64,000 nt of DNA, from positions 4,461,886-4,525,885 of the forward strand of contig JAVLUZ010000340.1 of NCBI GenBank assembly GCA_036768485.1. Reading direction: 5' to 3'. The first letter of the stretch is position 1, and each line of letters opens with the position of its first letter. The notes beneath the pieces were generated by a model. That model was not told the DNA's origin, did not search any database, and saw nothing but the letters and a program-made list of their open reading frames with translations. A program made the position numbers and the translations under genes. The stretch comes from Mermis nigrescens. Its lineage: Eukaryota > Nematoda > Enoplea > Mermithida > Mermithidae. Of this stretch, positions 41,901-52,200 are shown piece by piece.

Positions 41901-44721
41901 CCATGAAAGCGTCCGAGTGAAGAGTGGACTTTCCACCACAGGCATTCTCATCTCAGCCATTTATTTTTAGATTTTATACATAAAGAAGAAATATCGAGCG
42001 ACTAAAAACTAGAAACCGCCCTTACGAAAATGTTTTTTTAAAGAATTTTAAGTCATAAAACATTTGGTCTAAAAATTTGCGAAAAGATGGATAGTCAAAG
42101 GGAGAGATGACCAATTTGCAAAGTTTAGCCGAAAAATTTAACATTAAATGAGTAGACTATAGTACGTTCCATTCGAAGCGGCTCAACGACCCATTTTCGC
42201 TTTACAGCTCATTACTGTAGCAGAATATTCTACGGCTTCGATTGTTGCGGCAGTTTGTTAGATAAGCCATATGATAAGCAAAGCTAATTAAACATTAATA
42301 AGAAGAGTTTAAAGCAACATGGCGCTACGAAAGCATAATTAAAAAAGCCATTTGTGCAGTAAAAAACTAATACAGTAATAAAACTTTAGCGAAAATGGGC
42401 CGCTTGGAATGGAGCAGATTACAGTATCTGAATTCCATTACACGCGAAGTTTGCCTTCTATGTTACGCATTTAATGAAACAAACAGGTCTTAAAGCAAAA
42501 TGAACCATATTTCATTTAGCAAAATAAGTCGGCCATTATGGATTGAGCGTTTTGAGATTGGTAATCTTTTAACCCCAGATATTGTAAGATAAGGAATTTC
42601 GAATTTTCAAAAGATTAGGGAAAGCTTTTTTATACACTTTCAAGCAAACCGTCGGATCAAGGAACCATATAAGAAGCTTAATTTTTATATTCATACCAGA
42701 CTAAAGAAATTCCTAAAATTTCACAAAAATACGAGGGGCGATCCAAAAGTTCGTGGCCTGACTTATTTTTACTTACGCTAGAGAACCCAAATCACTTTTA
42801 TTATTCAATATTGTCATCGCAAAAGCAAGACAGCTTCGCTTTCAAACTACGTAACAAATTCCTTCAAATATTGGCATCCAAAATATTACCAAAATGTGTT
42901 CCCAAAGTCTGTTTGACAACGGACCTATCCTCAAGACAAGGATGGCACAGACTATCATTTAAAGCTATGCCTTCAAAACTTTAAATTACTCTCCATACAA
43001 TAATTTTTTTGCCAAGACAATATAAGCAGCGCCTCCATGGAAAGAAATTTCCAGACAACAATGCATTGAAAGCAGCCAAAATAGGATGGCTCATTAGCCA
43101 AGTTCATTTTTATGGCATTGCTGCTTTGAAAAAGACTGGTTAATTGTATTGGTGTTTGTGACGACTATTTTGGAAAATAAAAGTAATTTGGGTCCTCTAG
43201 CATGAGTAGGAATAAGTCAGGCCACGAGCTTTCGGATCGCCCCAAGTATCATGTACACACAAAGTGAAAAAAGACTGAACATTGCCACGTTACCGTTCTG
43301 AAATTATGTTACGTTACGATACACGATATTTCCGAAAATAGACGATCTATCCACCCAGTACAGAAATTGGACCGCATCTACTCATTGCTTGACATACTAC
43401 TGTGCATAGGTAAAAACGGAATGAGTCCTCTATTTCGTCGAATTCCATATTAAAATTACGCTAATTTCACATGTTTGCAGCCCGAATATGCTGAAAACGT
43501 GTTTCAAGTCCAAGATCTAGCTAGAAGAGAATCCTATAATTTAATTGCATCCAAAATACGTTTTCTCAAAGAATTGCTCGAATTCTACGTGAAATATTAG
43601 ACGTAAGTTTTTTAATTGATTTTTCTTCAACAGCTAATGAATGTTGTGTGCAAAATCTGTGTGAATATTGCAAATTTTCTTATCGTAAACTGGCTGTGTA
43701 AATCATAAGCACGCAAAATTACCATAAAATACGATAATTGTTGAAGAAATTCCACTACATAAGACAATTATTTTCATCATTCAAAACCTGCCTGAAACTA
43801 AACACTATAGTCTCTTCCATACCAAACAGCCCATTTTTGCTTTGCGGCTTATTACTGTAGCAGAATATTTCAGTGGTAAGATTGTTGCGGCAGTCTGCTA
43901 GATGCGCCAAATGTTAAGCACAGCACTTTTTATGTTAATAAGAAGAGTTTAAGGCAACTAGCTGTTACAAGAGCATAAGTGAAGATGCCATTTGTGCAGT
44001 GAAAGTCTATTACAGTAATAAGACTTTAGCAAAAATGGGCCGTTTGGTATGGAACAGACTATAGTTCTATCACGACGTGAAATCATCTCGAAATGCCGAA
44101 ATGCACACTCACTTTTGAAAAAGAATGGTCAGTAAATTTCAGTAACTAAGGATATTTTATAAACGGATTAAATCCACTCTTCCTACCTGTTTCATACTGT
44201 TAATTATGATCAGAGCGGTATGTTAAGGCAAGCGACTACCTACCCCCTTGGCCGAAAAAATTTCAAAAGGTAAGATAATGCACGAAAAAAAGATCAAATG
44301 TCATTGACATGAAATCTTCAAATTTTTGACGTTTCGCAATAGATGTTAAGTATTTTACAGAATTTCCGCTCAAGCGCGACCGAAAAAGACACTTTGATTA
44401 GAAAATTTTTCTTCTAAAAGTATGACTTTTATGGTCTCAATGGATAGAACATGTCGAAAAACGTCGAAAAATGGGGTTTTTGCGAGCTATCCTGACGAAT
44501 TTTCCTAGATATAGGCCAATTTATGTTGGGCCCGCCCCTCCCCACTTGGCCGATTCCTATCTGGTAATGGTTATTTCTCCTATGCTAAAACAAGTCTTAT
44601 AAGCCGAGGCGATTCGTTAATTTACCTGACCATCTGTTTCGTCATGTATAAATTTTCCCCACCATGTTGCATTCGTATCGATCACCAGCGTAAGAGAGCT
44701 GAGAGCTTGTTCTAAGGACAT
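35864..44721 (-). CDS. GTF2H3: TFIIH core subunit p34 (GTF2H3/Tfb4), ~10 exons
   Basis: A subunit of the TFIIH core used in transcription initiation and nucleotide excision repair in the nucleus; in the family it pairs with p44. Minus-strand exons: 44721-44626, 41647-41538, 41469-41318, 41180-41082 with a possible 40981-40962, 39575-39480, 38731-38678, 38618-38550, 36233-36098, 36037-36001 and 35939-35864. By memory of the human protein they match in order: VIDTNATWWGK, NTF..LNRLLVISVD, RILVIKFSDNA..YMN, VVIDACVLG, ACDITGGIYLK, CVFLPD, DVDYRPSCFCH..INIGWVCSVCLS, CQFNPICSTC and a KKKKK tail. Two frame-consistent products of about 270 or 282 residues are possible (human 308). All junctions are GT-AG. 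Two exons cover the same vWA segment (see findings). Confidence 0.9.
36001..36037 (-). CDS. GTF2H3: GTF2H3 zinc-binding exon 2 (37 nt)
   Basis: A 37-nt exon, acceptor TATTTTTAG, donor GTAAGT. It encodes YCQFNPICSTC, matching FCNFSPICTTC, and supplies the last three zinc-binding cysteines. Confidence 0.9.
36098..36233 (-). CDS. GTF2H3: GTF2H3 zinc-binding exon 1
   Basis: 136 nt, acceptor GTATTTCAG, donor G|GTTTGG. It encodes CVFLPDSSMR..VDYRPSCFC then HHQLINIGWVCSVCLS, with the first cysteines and histidine of the C-terminal zinc-binding domain. Confidence 0.93.
36318..36855. mobile_element. hAT-type MITE copy H9, interrupted by H10
   Basis: Ends CAAACGTGGGCAGC and ACCCAGGTGTG. Flanks GTTAGGAG and GCTAGGGG match at 6 of 8 positions. 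Copy H10 sits inside at 36560-36823, and the sequence resumes after a duplicated GTGCATAC. It lies in a GTF2H3 intron. Confidence 0.85.
36560..36823. mobile_element. hAT-type MITE copy H10 nested in H9
   Basis: 264 bp, ends CATACGTGGGCAGC and CGCCCAGGTGTG. Perfect duplication GTGCATAC at 36552-36559 and 36824-36831. Orientation is the same as the host copy. Confidence 0.92.
37604..37734. mobile_element. Short hAT-MITE-like unit upstream of H11
   Basis: It begins CACATGGGCGTTGGGGG and ends GCTGTGCATGTATG, with 'tagaccctaaaat' boxes instead of the usual core. It is followed directly by the octamer GTGGTAAG, which is the left duplication of H11. Confidence 0.55.
37743..37999. mobile_element. 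hAT-type MITE copy H11
   Basis: Reverse-oriented, ends CACACGTGGCC and CCCACCTATG, 257 bp. Flanks GTGGTAAG (37735-37742) and GTAGTAAG (38000-38007) match 7 of 8. GTF2H3 intron. Confidence 0.9.
38550..38618 (-). CDS. GTF2H3: GTF2H3 exon ACDITGGIYLK
   Basis: 69 nt, phase 0, acceptor ATTTTTAG, donor ATG|GTAAGG. It encodes ACDITGGIYLKITQPPTLLQ then HLM, nearly the same as human [20 protein letters not shown]. Confidence 0.93.
38678..38731 (-). CDS. GTF2H3: GTF2H3 exon GVVIDACVLG
   Basis: 54 nt, phase 0 to 0, acceptor TTTACAAAG, donor CAG|GTGATT. It encodes GVVIDACVLGPESTLFQQ, matching ILIDACVLDSDSGLLQQ. Confidence 0.9.
39480..39575 (-). CDS. GTF2H3: GTF2H3 conserved vWA exon
   Basis: Acceptor CTAGTCAG|ACG, donor CAG|GTTTGT, 96 nt, phase 0 to 0. 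It encodes TISPRILVIKFSDNA, then YMNLLNLFFTAQKQ, very close to human [29 protein letters not shown]. It joins in frame to 38731. Confidence 0.88.
39915..40161. mobile_element. hAT-type MITE copy H12
   Basis: Reverse-oriented, ends CACATGGGCGTGG and CCCACCTATATATG. AAGGAC occurs near both ends, but the octamers are out of register by 2 bases. GTF2H3 intron. Confidence 0.78.
40962..40981 (-). CDS. GTF2H3: Possible 20-nt microexon of GTF2H3
   Basis: Flanked by TTTTCTAG and GTAAAATT on the minus strand. Joined to the exon at 41082-41180 it encodes KFFYRKL and restores phase 0. It is short and weakly conserved, so this is a tentative call. Confidence 0.3.
41082..41180 (-). CDS. GTF2H3: GTF2H3 exon 4 (variant vWA exon)
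   Basis: Acceptor GGAAGCAG, donor A|GTATTT, phase 1 to 1. It encodes CFSHLQNSIFHRF, then MPTIIISSASEDKKLAHAV, aligning with human CYIHRMN...[17 protein letters not shown]. A following 20-nt exon (40981-40962) would bring the frame to phase 0 for the next exon. It may be a relic or one of two alternative exons. Confidence 0.65.
41318..41469 (-). CDS. GTF2H3: GTF2H3 exon 3
   Basis: Acceptor GTATGAAG, donor GTAAGC at the 3' end (phase 1) or an internal GCA|GTGAGC (end 41331, phase 0). It encodes SIIYSDFSD..ETLSDRI, then NVETKFSSAIAVSLCC, which lines up with TETLLAGSLAKALCY. Confidence 0.82.
41538..41647 (-). CDS. GTF2H3: GTF2H3 exon 2
   Basis: Acceptor TTATCGCAG, donor GTAAGC, 110 nt, phase 0 to 2. 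It encodes ILRAICSFCNTFKFV then LNRLLVISVDCKQ, aligning with [24 protein letters not shown] of the human protein. The plus-strand frame over this exon is a shadow. Confidence 0.85.
42156..42427. mobile_element. TIR MITE (ACTATAG ends), copy 1
   Basis: About 270 bp. Ends ACTATAGTACGTTCCATTCG and, reversed, CTGTAATCTGCTCCATTCCA, sharing TTCCATTC and CC.ATTTTCGCT boxes. It aligns along its length with 43804-44065. Located in GTF2H3 intron 1. Confidence 0.75.
42732..43246. mobile_element. Mariner-type relic with 36-bp inverted ends
   Basis: The left end TA|CGAGGGGCGATCCAAAAG and the reversed right end TA|CTTGGGGCGATCCGAAAG continue as CTCGTGGCCTGACTT, so about 36 bp are inverted. TA flanks both sides (42730-42731, 43247-43248). 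Near the right end a short frame resembles the mariner transposase C-terminus (HGKKFPDNNAL...FYG). It is about 515 bp, so most of the transposase is deleted. GTF2H3 intron 1. Confidence 0.88.
43804..44065. mobile_element. TIR MITE (ACTATAGTC ends), copy 2
   Basis: 262 bp with long inverted ends: ACTATAGTCTCTTCCATACC left, ACTATAGTCTGTTCCATACC right (reversed), continuing AAAC.GCCCATTTTTGCT. About 55 bp per arm. No coding capacity. Confidence 0.9.
44228..44570. repeat. Family-D dispersed repeat, copy 2
   Basis: It shares GGTAAGATAATGCACGAAAA, AGCTATCCTGACGAATTTT and CCAATTTATGTTGGGCCCGCC with 9200-9563 and 54985-55325. It lies between GTF2H3 exon 1 and the mariner/TIR cluster. Confidence 0.7.
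44626..44721 (-). CDS. GTF2H3: GTF2H3 exon 1
   Basis: ATG at 44721-44719, donor CAG|GTAAAT, 32 codons, phase 0. It encodes MSLEQALSSLTLVIDTNATW and WGK, matching the human LLVIVVDANPIWWGK strand that opens the vWA-like domain. Confidence 0.9.
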
Positions 44722-45435
44722 CCTGCAGAAAAAATTACACTATATCTGTATTTAACTTTTAAGTTGAGCGATAATTTTTTGAGTTTCTATAATTATGCAC
44801 TGTCCTGAATCCAAACTGATATTCAGCGGATAGAGGAGGCATACGTATCGTTTTACACATGGACAGCGCCCCAATTCAGGGGGATATGTACCATATACAT
44901 GTCCGAAGTGGGGGGAGTAAAACCAGAATTTTTCCTTAAGTCCTTTTTTGAGGTTAAAAACGATGGATGTGCGTCAAAAGCGACATTTTTAGGAATTTAT
45001 GACAATGCCGTTTTATCTTAGAACAGAAAAACATTGAAAAATTCGTAGAAATAACCTCCTAAAGTCGATTAGATTGAACAAATAGCCGAAAAATGAGTAT
45101 ATGGCGCGGAGCGCCGAAAATTAACACTTTTGAACCAAAGATCGCTGAAACGCTTAAAACGAGACCACTTCAGGATTTTAAAAATATAAAATTCCGACGG
45201 AGAGTGAAAATAACTCTGCTCAGGGTGAAAACTCTTAAATGCCTCCCCATCATACATTATCTGGAAAAGCAAAGTCTAGACCCCCATAGCATTAGATTTA
45301 AAAAACATTTTCTTTTTTAACGATTTATTTGATGCTAATAGACAATGCTAGATGAGAAACATAGAAATGATTTTTGTGGATCTTTCCTAAAAGATTACCC
45401 CACCGTATTTCTAACTTTGCTCCGAATAAATTGTT

Positions 45436-45507
45436 TGGAGTCGAGCAGATTCGAACTCAGGAACTTGAGATTTGTAGTTCGACGCTCTCACCAACCGACC
45501 ACCAATT
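45436..45507 (-). repeat. tRNA-like relic
   Basis: The reverse complement reads GGTCGGTTGGTGAGAGCGTC (A-box-like) and GAGTTCGAATC (B box) at tRNA spacing. The anticodon and T stems pair poorly and no clean acceptor stem forms. It is probably a tRNA pseudogene or SINE head. Confidence 0.5.
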
Positions 45508-47319
45508 CAAATTTCGCGAATTATTACATATATTAATTTTCAAGGTATTATTTTCAAATGTAACTACGTATTTAATAAACTCTGTTACAAATTTGTTGCC
45601 ACAATGTTTTGAAAATATTTAACTGCAGACGATTTATCGTTTACTAGGCTAGCAAGTTCCAGAAGTCGCGTCTTTCAGTCATACGTTATGATAGACACGT
45701 TTAAACTACAAATGATTTATTGGCGTGAACAGTTTAAAGTTATATTTGAAGTTTTAAATCGACTTTATAAATAATCGTTTCAACCATTGTATTTAGTGAA
45801 ATTGGAAAAAAGGTGAGTAGCTACACGGAAAAACGGGGTGATTCTTCTAGGGAAGATCATATTTTTCATCAAAAATTTTGGGCACTTCTTTGAGTTTTAA
45901 AAACTATCGTATCCCCAGCCCTCAGAATCTAGGCGCTGCCTATCGAAATGGGACGTTTTGGCGCCACACTCTTTGTAATATTATTAATCATTTACATTTC
46001 ATTCATGATTAAAGTATAATACAGATTCGGAAAGCCCATTCAATTATCTACGTGATGGTATAAATTACTTTTAGAATATCTTTGAATTCAGTGAGATAAT
46101 TGAATGCATCTAAAAATACACAGGATTTTTTTACAGTTTTTAAGCCGTACACAAATGAATACTCATTGAATCGAAATGAACAATATGCTATTCTCAGTGG
46201 ATAAGTTATTTTAAAATTACTTTAAAATTGATTTAATTAGAATGATTTATAAGTTGCTGGCACCAAAACGGCGGCGCCAAAACGTCGTAGACCCGCTTCC
46301 TATGTATAGTGACGTGATCCCCTGCCCGAAATGTAAACTTAAATCTTTTTTCTTCACCCCCGCCTTTCCCTTTACTTTTTTTAACAAAAAAATCGCTGAA
46401 AATCACAATCAGCTATCTGAGTCCCGTTTTATTAGGTAGCAACGCAACCATACATTAGCGGGCAGTGCCTATATTTGAGCGTCTAAAGTCCAAAACCCCT
46501 CAAAGGTAAAAAAGCCAAACAATTATGGTTAGGGGTCATAAGGCTCAATATTTCAACGTTTCTCATCGAGCTTATCCGTTAACATAAAAAATCGAGAGAA
46601 AATTAAACAAATTTCTGAAGTGTATTTCTGAGGTATTTCGAATTCTGACGGATCTTCTTAAATTTTAGGTATCCAGATGAGACATGCACAAGAGACGAAA
46701 AAGAAGTTTGAGGGTCTGACACACAAAATAAAAAATGTGAAATTTTATTAGGACAGCCAGAAATAAACGAATTTCTGCAAAAATGCTTGAAATTGACCAG
46801 AAACTGTAAATTACTCGTATCGTAACATACGAGTAATTTTTAAGCTATTTCACCATTTATACCAGCTTCTGAAGCTATTTCGGCACAGAAAAGCTATCTG
46901 GCTAACCTCCCAGACCATCCATGCTGCGCACTCATGGTCAAGCCCCAAGCTAATCCATGGTCGCAGCTTATAGATTTGTTATACTATTGCGCAGAAAAAC
47001 GGTTTTTTTTGTATTCGGCAAAGATTTTTCCCGATGTAAAAAGACTTTTTGGAACCATCTTTTTACATGTACAAAGATTTTTTAGAAAGACAAAATTGCA
47101 AAAAAGCTCTAAAATTCGCAGAAATTTTGAGTTGTTGTGTGTTCTGTATATCTTCGAAATAGCAGAAATTAGTGATTTTTGCCCTTAGAGACCCAGAAAT
47201 TAGCTAAAATACACTACCAAAGTCGAACAGCTCTGTTTTTACCACACTAAAATCGTCACTGTACCATATTATAGAACCCAAAATTTGTGTGACCTTGTAC
47301 AAAAAACATTGCGTAGAAA

Positions 47320-47717
47320 CACTGGCGTAGCCAGTGGGGGGAAGGGGGAATTCCCCCCCTGGGGAAAATTTTTACATTTCCAAAAAGTGAGCAATATGGT
47401 TGCGTGATGCTGTTTTGCGAAGAAACATCGAAAAATTCGGTGCTTCGCGCCCGTTTATTCTATTATTTGGCAGTTTCTACCGTTTTATTGGTGGAAAATC
47501 AAAAAAATAGCGCTTCGCGCGCATAAGAAGTATTTTTTCCGTCAAAAACATGAAAAAATTTTTGAGAAAATTTAATTTTTTAATGGCTTAAATCGTGCAG
47601 GATGATGTGAAAAGCCCAGAAAACACGTTATTTAACGGCCCCGCGCGTTTTTACGCGTTTTTTAGAAAATAATTTTTTTGGAATCCCCCCTCCTGGCGAA
47701 AATCCCGGCTACGCCTA
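47320..47717. mobile_element. TIR element, 398 bp
   Basis: Left GGCGTAGCCAG and reversed right AGGCGTAGCCGGG ends, flanked by TGCGTAGAAA at 47310-47319 and 47718-47727. It contains GGTGCTTCGCGCCC and GCGCTTCGCGCGC palindromes. Non-coding. Confidence 0.8.
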
Positions 47718-49197
47718 TGCGTAGAAAGAATGGATGCAAAGGTGTAATTAGCAGTACCTATAATTACCAAGAAAAAATATGATAATTAGTATTGTTTGAC
47801 AGTTAATACCTGCCCTTAACAATGGACTCGTTAGGCAGGCACGTAACCGTGGGAGGATAGGGGGATTAGTCCCTTTAAATTGTGAAATTACGATAATTTT
47901 TTGCAAGGGTCCCTCAGAGGAAAAAATAAAAATTTCTTAAAGCGTATTTCAAAGACCGCCAGAATAATCAGAAAAGCCCTGTATATACCCTGATGTTAAA
48001 AAAGATGGAAAAATTCGGTGGACTTAACTGAAAGATATATTTTTGTATCGTACGCTGTGTCTTTATTTTTACCATGTCTTGTACGTTTTGCAATAAATCT
48101 TTGTTTTGCAATAAATCTTTGACCGTTTTTTTGTCAAAAAGCATCTGAAATTGCATTTAAAAAAACTAAAGTTCAGTAAAAAAACTCAAATTCAAAACAA
48201 AAAACTAAACAACACACGAAAAATTGGAACTCAAACAAAATTCAAAGTAAAAAATACTCTTTGAGAAAAAACTCAGGGTTGGTATTGGCAACGCTGGTCG
48301 GTCCCCCCGTCCCGTCCTACTTCACCAGGGTTGGCAAATGCTCTTGTCGAAAAAATCCCAATTTTAGCCCCAAACTGCCCAAAAAAACCTAACCAATAGT
48401 TAAGAATAAGCGCCAATAGACCTCAATCGATTAAAACGCCTCCCACAGCAACCCACAAAATAGAAAAAAACCCTGCTTGGCAACCCTGCTCCTTCAATCG
48501 AAAAAAAGTACGATTGACAGTAATCATCAAACATTATTGTTTTAAAGAAATCAGTGACTTAAGATTCGTATTTTTTCACAGTGAAGCCAGCTTCCTAGTA
48601 AATGACCCTTTTTCACAATCCTATTGTTTTTTATACTAAACACTTATAGGTTCGAACATCACTTGAGACTAACATTTTCCAAATAGAATGCATAATGAGC
48701 TGTTTATAATATGCTACGCAAAAACATTAAAAAACTTTATCTGAGGAGCATATTATGTATGTATGTAGGTAAACAGATTTAGTATCATTGAATGATGTGT
48801 ACCTACCTGTGCTTTCTAATCAGATGTCGTTTCGTCGTGGTTTGTTTAAACACAGATACATAGGTGCACATTCGCATTAATTTCTGTTTTTCGTCTGACA
48901 ATAAAGGTTTTCTGTTGACTTGTTTTATTGTCTTTAAAAACTCATTTCTTATACAGCTGTTGCGACTATATTGCTTCTAATTATATTTTCTCTGTCGTTG
49001 TATTGGATGCTCAGATATTATTGCTTGTTTAATCATGCTACATTGTTTATTAAAAGAGTGTTACAATTCTGTATTATTTACTGTAGTGGGTTTCGGACTT
49101 CGTCGTTGCATGAGTTAATCAAAAAAGTTTTTCGCTTTGCTTTTCCACGGTTTAAGACCCTTTACTCTGCGAGGAAGTCGACCTTTGGGAAGTGAAA

Positions 49198-49210
49198 ATG
49201 TCCAAGCGAG
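49198..49210 (+). CDS. RPL23: RPL23 exon 1 (13 coding nt)
   Basis: ATGTCCAAGCGAG, donor GTAATA. It encodes MSKR and the first base of Gly5. The in-frame family start and the phase-1 join to 56030 support it. Confidence 0.9.
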
Positions 49211-52200
49211 GTAATAACCACGGAGTAACCGAATAACCACAATAAGTGCTTCTGATCAGCATCTTTTCAAGTTTTGATTTTTCTGGGTGGAATAGGAATT
49301 TTTTCTAATATGGTTTTGTCTCCGATTCTCCTAAAACTACTTTTTTCTGATAGATTCGAGTACGCTGAGTCCAGAAATGAAAAGTGTTTGAGGGGCTGAC
49401 GAATATTTGTGGCGATAGAGCCCTTCAAACTTGCAAAAAACGTGTTTATTTCAATGTTCTAAGGGCTCTATCTCCACGAATATTCGTCAACCGCCTAAAC
49501 GCTTTGTTTTTCTGGACTCAGCGTCCTCGAATCTATCAGAAAAAAATTGTTTTTAGGAGAATCGGTGACAAAAAATTTAAAAAAAAATAATGCAAAAAAA
49601 ATTATGCTAAACCCAATTTTTAATTTCTATTCTACATTACAGTTCTGACGTTAACAAAGCCGAAGCAGGGTGTAATCGATTCATCACGGTTATTATTTTA
49701 GACTTGTCGTGCATATCAAATTGATGTCAGCTGATGGTCTAAGTCTAAGGCATAATTGGGGCAAAATTGCTCCGCTCGCTTCGCTCGCTCCGCAATTTTC
49801 GCCCCAATTGTCTCAGGCTTAGACCATCAGCTGGCACCAATGTGAATACACTTTCTAAGCCTAAGCCTAAGATGTTCGTATAAGCAAGCTGGTGAGTTGT
49901 GGGCAAGTATCTATTTGCCAAAAATTTAGCTCGCATGGATCTAATCACCAAATTTTATCTAATATGGTTTTTTCTCAATTTTCCCGATAACAGTGTTTTT
50001 ACGCTTTTTTAACGTCAGAACTGTAATGTAGGAATGTTAAAAATGGGGTTTAGCATAATTTTTTTGCATAATTTTTTTATTCAAAAAATTTTTTGTCACC
50101 GATTCTCCTAAAAATAATTTTTTCTGATAGATTCGACAACGCTGAGTCCAGAAAACAAAAGCGTTTAGGGGCTGACGAATATTTGTGGAGATGGAGCCCT
50201 AAGAACATCGAAATAATCACGTTTTTTGCAAGTTTGAAGGGCTCTATCTCCACAAATATCCGTCAGCCCCCTTAACGCTTTTCATTTCTGGACTCAGCGT
50301 CCTCGAATCTATCAGAGAAAATTATTTTTAGGAAAATCGGAGACAAAACCATATTAGAAACTTTAGCCGCGGAATAGAGAATACTGGAAAGTGTCAAATT
50401 TTCAAAAAAAGACATTTTTTAACTGACTTTGGGATGGGGTGTTCATATTTGAAAGAATTAGATGACTTTCAGCATTATTGACCGAGGCTGTTGAAGTTCA
50501 CGTGCTTAAGGATAGGCGAAAAAAGAGAAAAAATGGCGTTTGGGGTTGTTCTTCAGTTTTCAATTTGTGGAGACAGCAATTCCTTCCGAATCAGATCGGT
50601 GCCAGATATGGGCTAAGCCTACAGAGCATAAATGGAGCGAAAATTGCTCCGCTCGCTCTGCAATTTTCGCTCCAAATACAAATACAGGCATTGGTGTAGC
50701 TGCTTCACATATGTATTAAGATAGCCGCGTTATAAGTACGTATACAGCAAGTATTATCCGGTGAAAGCTGCCACCTAACTGGTTTGATTTGAGTCAAGTC
50801 GAAAACAAATAAGGCAGTCATTAGATTTTTCCAGTAGATTCATGTGGCGTTTAAAATAAGCCTAAGCAATGGGATGCAACTCGCGCTCACTCGCTCCACT
50901 CGTCGCATCCCATTACTCAGGCTTATTTTAAACGCTGGCACCAACATTTTGGTCAGTCCATGATACTAAGCCTAAGCTTAATCAGCTGGTAAACCAGCAA
51001 AACATCGCGAATAGCTTGTAATCTTTATCGAAATTAACCAGCGTTAGTCGATTGGTTATGGTTCTGGACTTTAGAGCAAGGGGTCCACGTTTCGAATCCG
51101 ACTGCCAGCAACTTTCTCTCGTTTCCTCAGGTGCTATCAACCACACACATACGCCCTTATAATATGACTATGTTAATACATATGCGAATTAGCTACACAA
51201 ATGCCCAAATACAAATACAAATTTTATTGCAAAGTCAATGAAACAGGTAAAATACACATAAACATGGCAAAATACGAAGAATAAAAAATCATCGCTAGTT
51301 TCACTGGCTGCAATAGCTCCATGATACATTAAAGCATACTACGAATACAATACAAATATTTTATTTTCGTCGCACAAAAAAAGAACACAATAAGAAAAGA
51401 AACATTAATATACAATGAAATACAATTATAAATAAACATTCGACATGAATCATCATACAAAATCACATATTCTAAAAGCAAGAAATTATTAATTAAAGTA
51501 CATTCATACGAGATTAGTGCAAAAGACGAAGGTAGGCGCGCAGGCTAAATAAATTATGCACTTAGAACACGCCCCTAGCAAATACCCTGTTAGATCAACT
51601 TTTTTCAACTTTTCACAGAGGGAAGCAACACTAGGAGATCTAACAACAGCTTCAGGGAGAGAATTCCATACGTGAATCCACCTATTGGATGAATCATACC
51701 CACGAACATCAAGCCGAAAAGGAGTGCATTCACATTTCATTGAATTTTGAGCACGCGTGCTGTTTTCACAAAAAGTAAAAAGTCGGCTTGATGCAAAACG
51801 CATCTACCACTCAATTTCTGATACATCATATACAGATCACTACGCAATCTGCGAATCTCCAGGCTATCCAATTCTAAGGAACTGAGTCTTTCAGCATAAG
51901 AAAGTCCCCGAAATCCAATAATTTTACATGTAAATTTCCTTTGAACATTTTCGATCATTGAAACATGGGTCTTACAATATGGATTCCAAACAGTGCTACA
52001 ATACTCAAGAAGCGGTCTGACGTAAACAGTAAAAGCCCTAGACATATTTAGTTTATTTTTAGAAGCAAATGATTTCGATATTAGCATAGCCCTAGCATAA
52101 GCTCTACGCGTTATATCATTATAGTGGAAATTAAAATCAAGTTTACTTGATACGTAAACACCCAAATCCTTAACAGAATTTACACTCTGTTCTACAGTCA

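Larger units (their letters stand above)
44722..49197. other. GTF2H3-RPL23 divergent intergenic region
   Basis: Contains palindrome GGCGCGGAGCGCC (45103-45115), a tRNA-like relic (45436-45507), diverged hAT-MITE traces near 46440-46600, a TIR element (47320-47717) and a TGTACAAAGA palindrome near 47045-47085. The promoters of both genes should lie here. A pyrimidine-rich GCTTTTCC at about 49138 is a possible TOP start for RPL23, but no TSS is shown. Confidence 0.5.

Noticed and set aside
45436..45507. Functional tRNA gene on the minus strand
   Set aside because: A and B boxes are present, but the T and anticodon stems do not pair and no acceptor stem closes.
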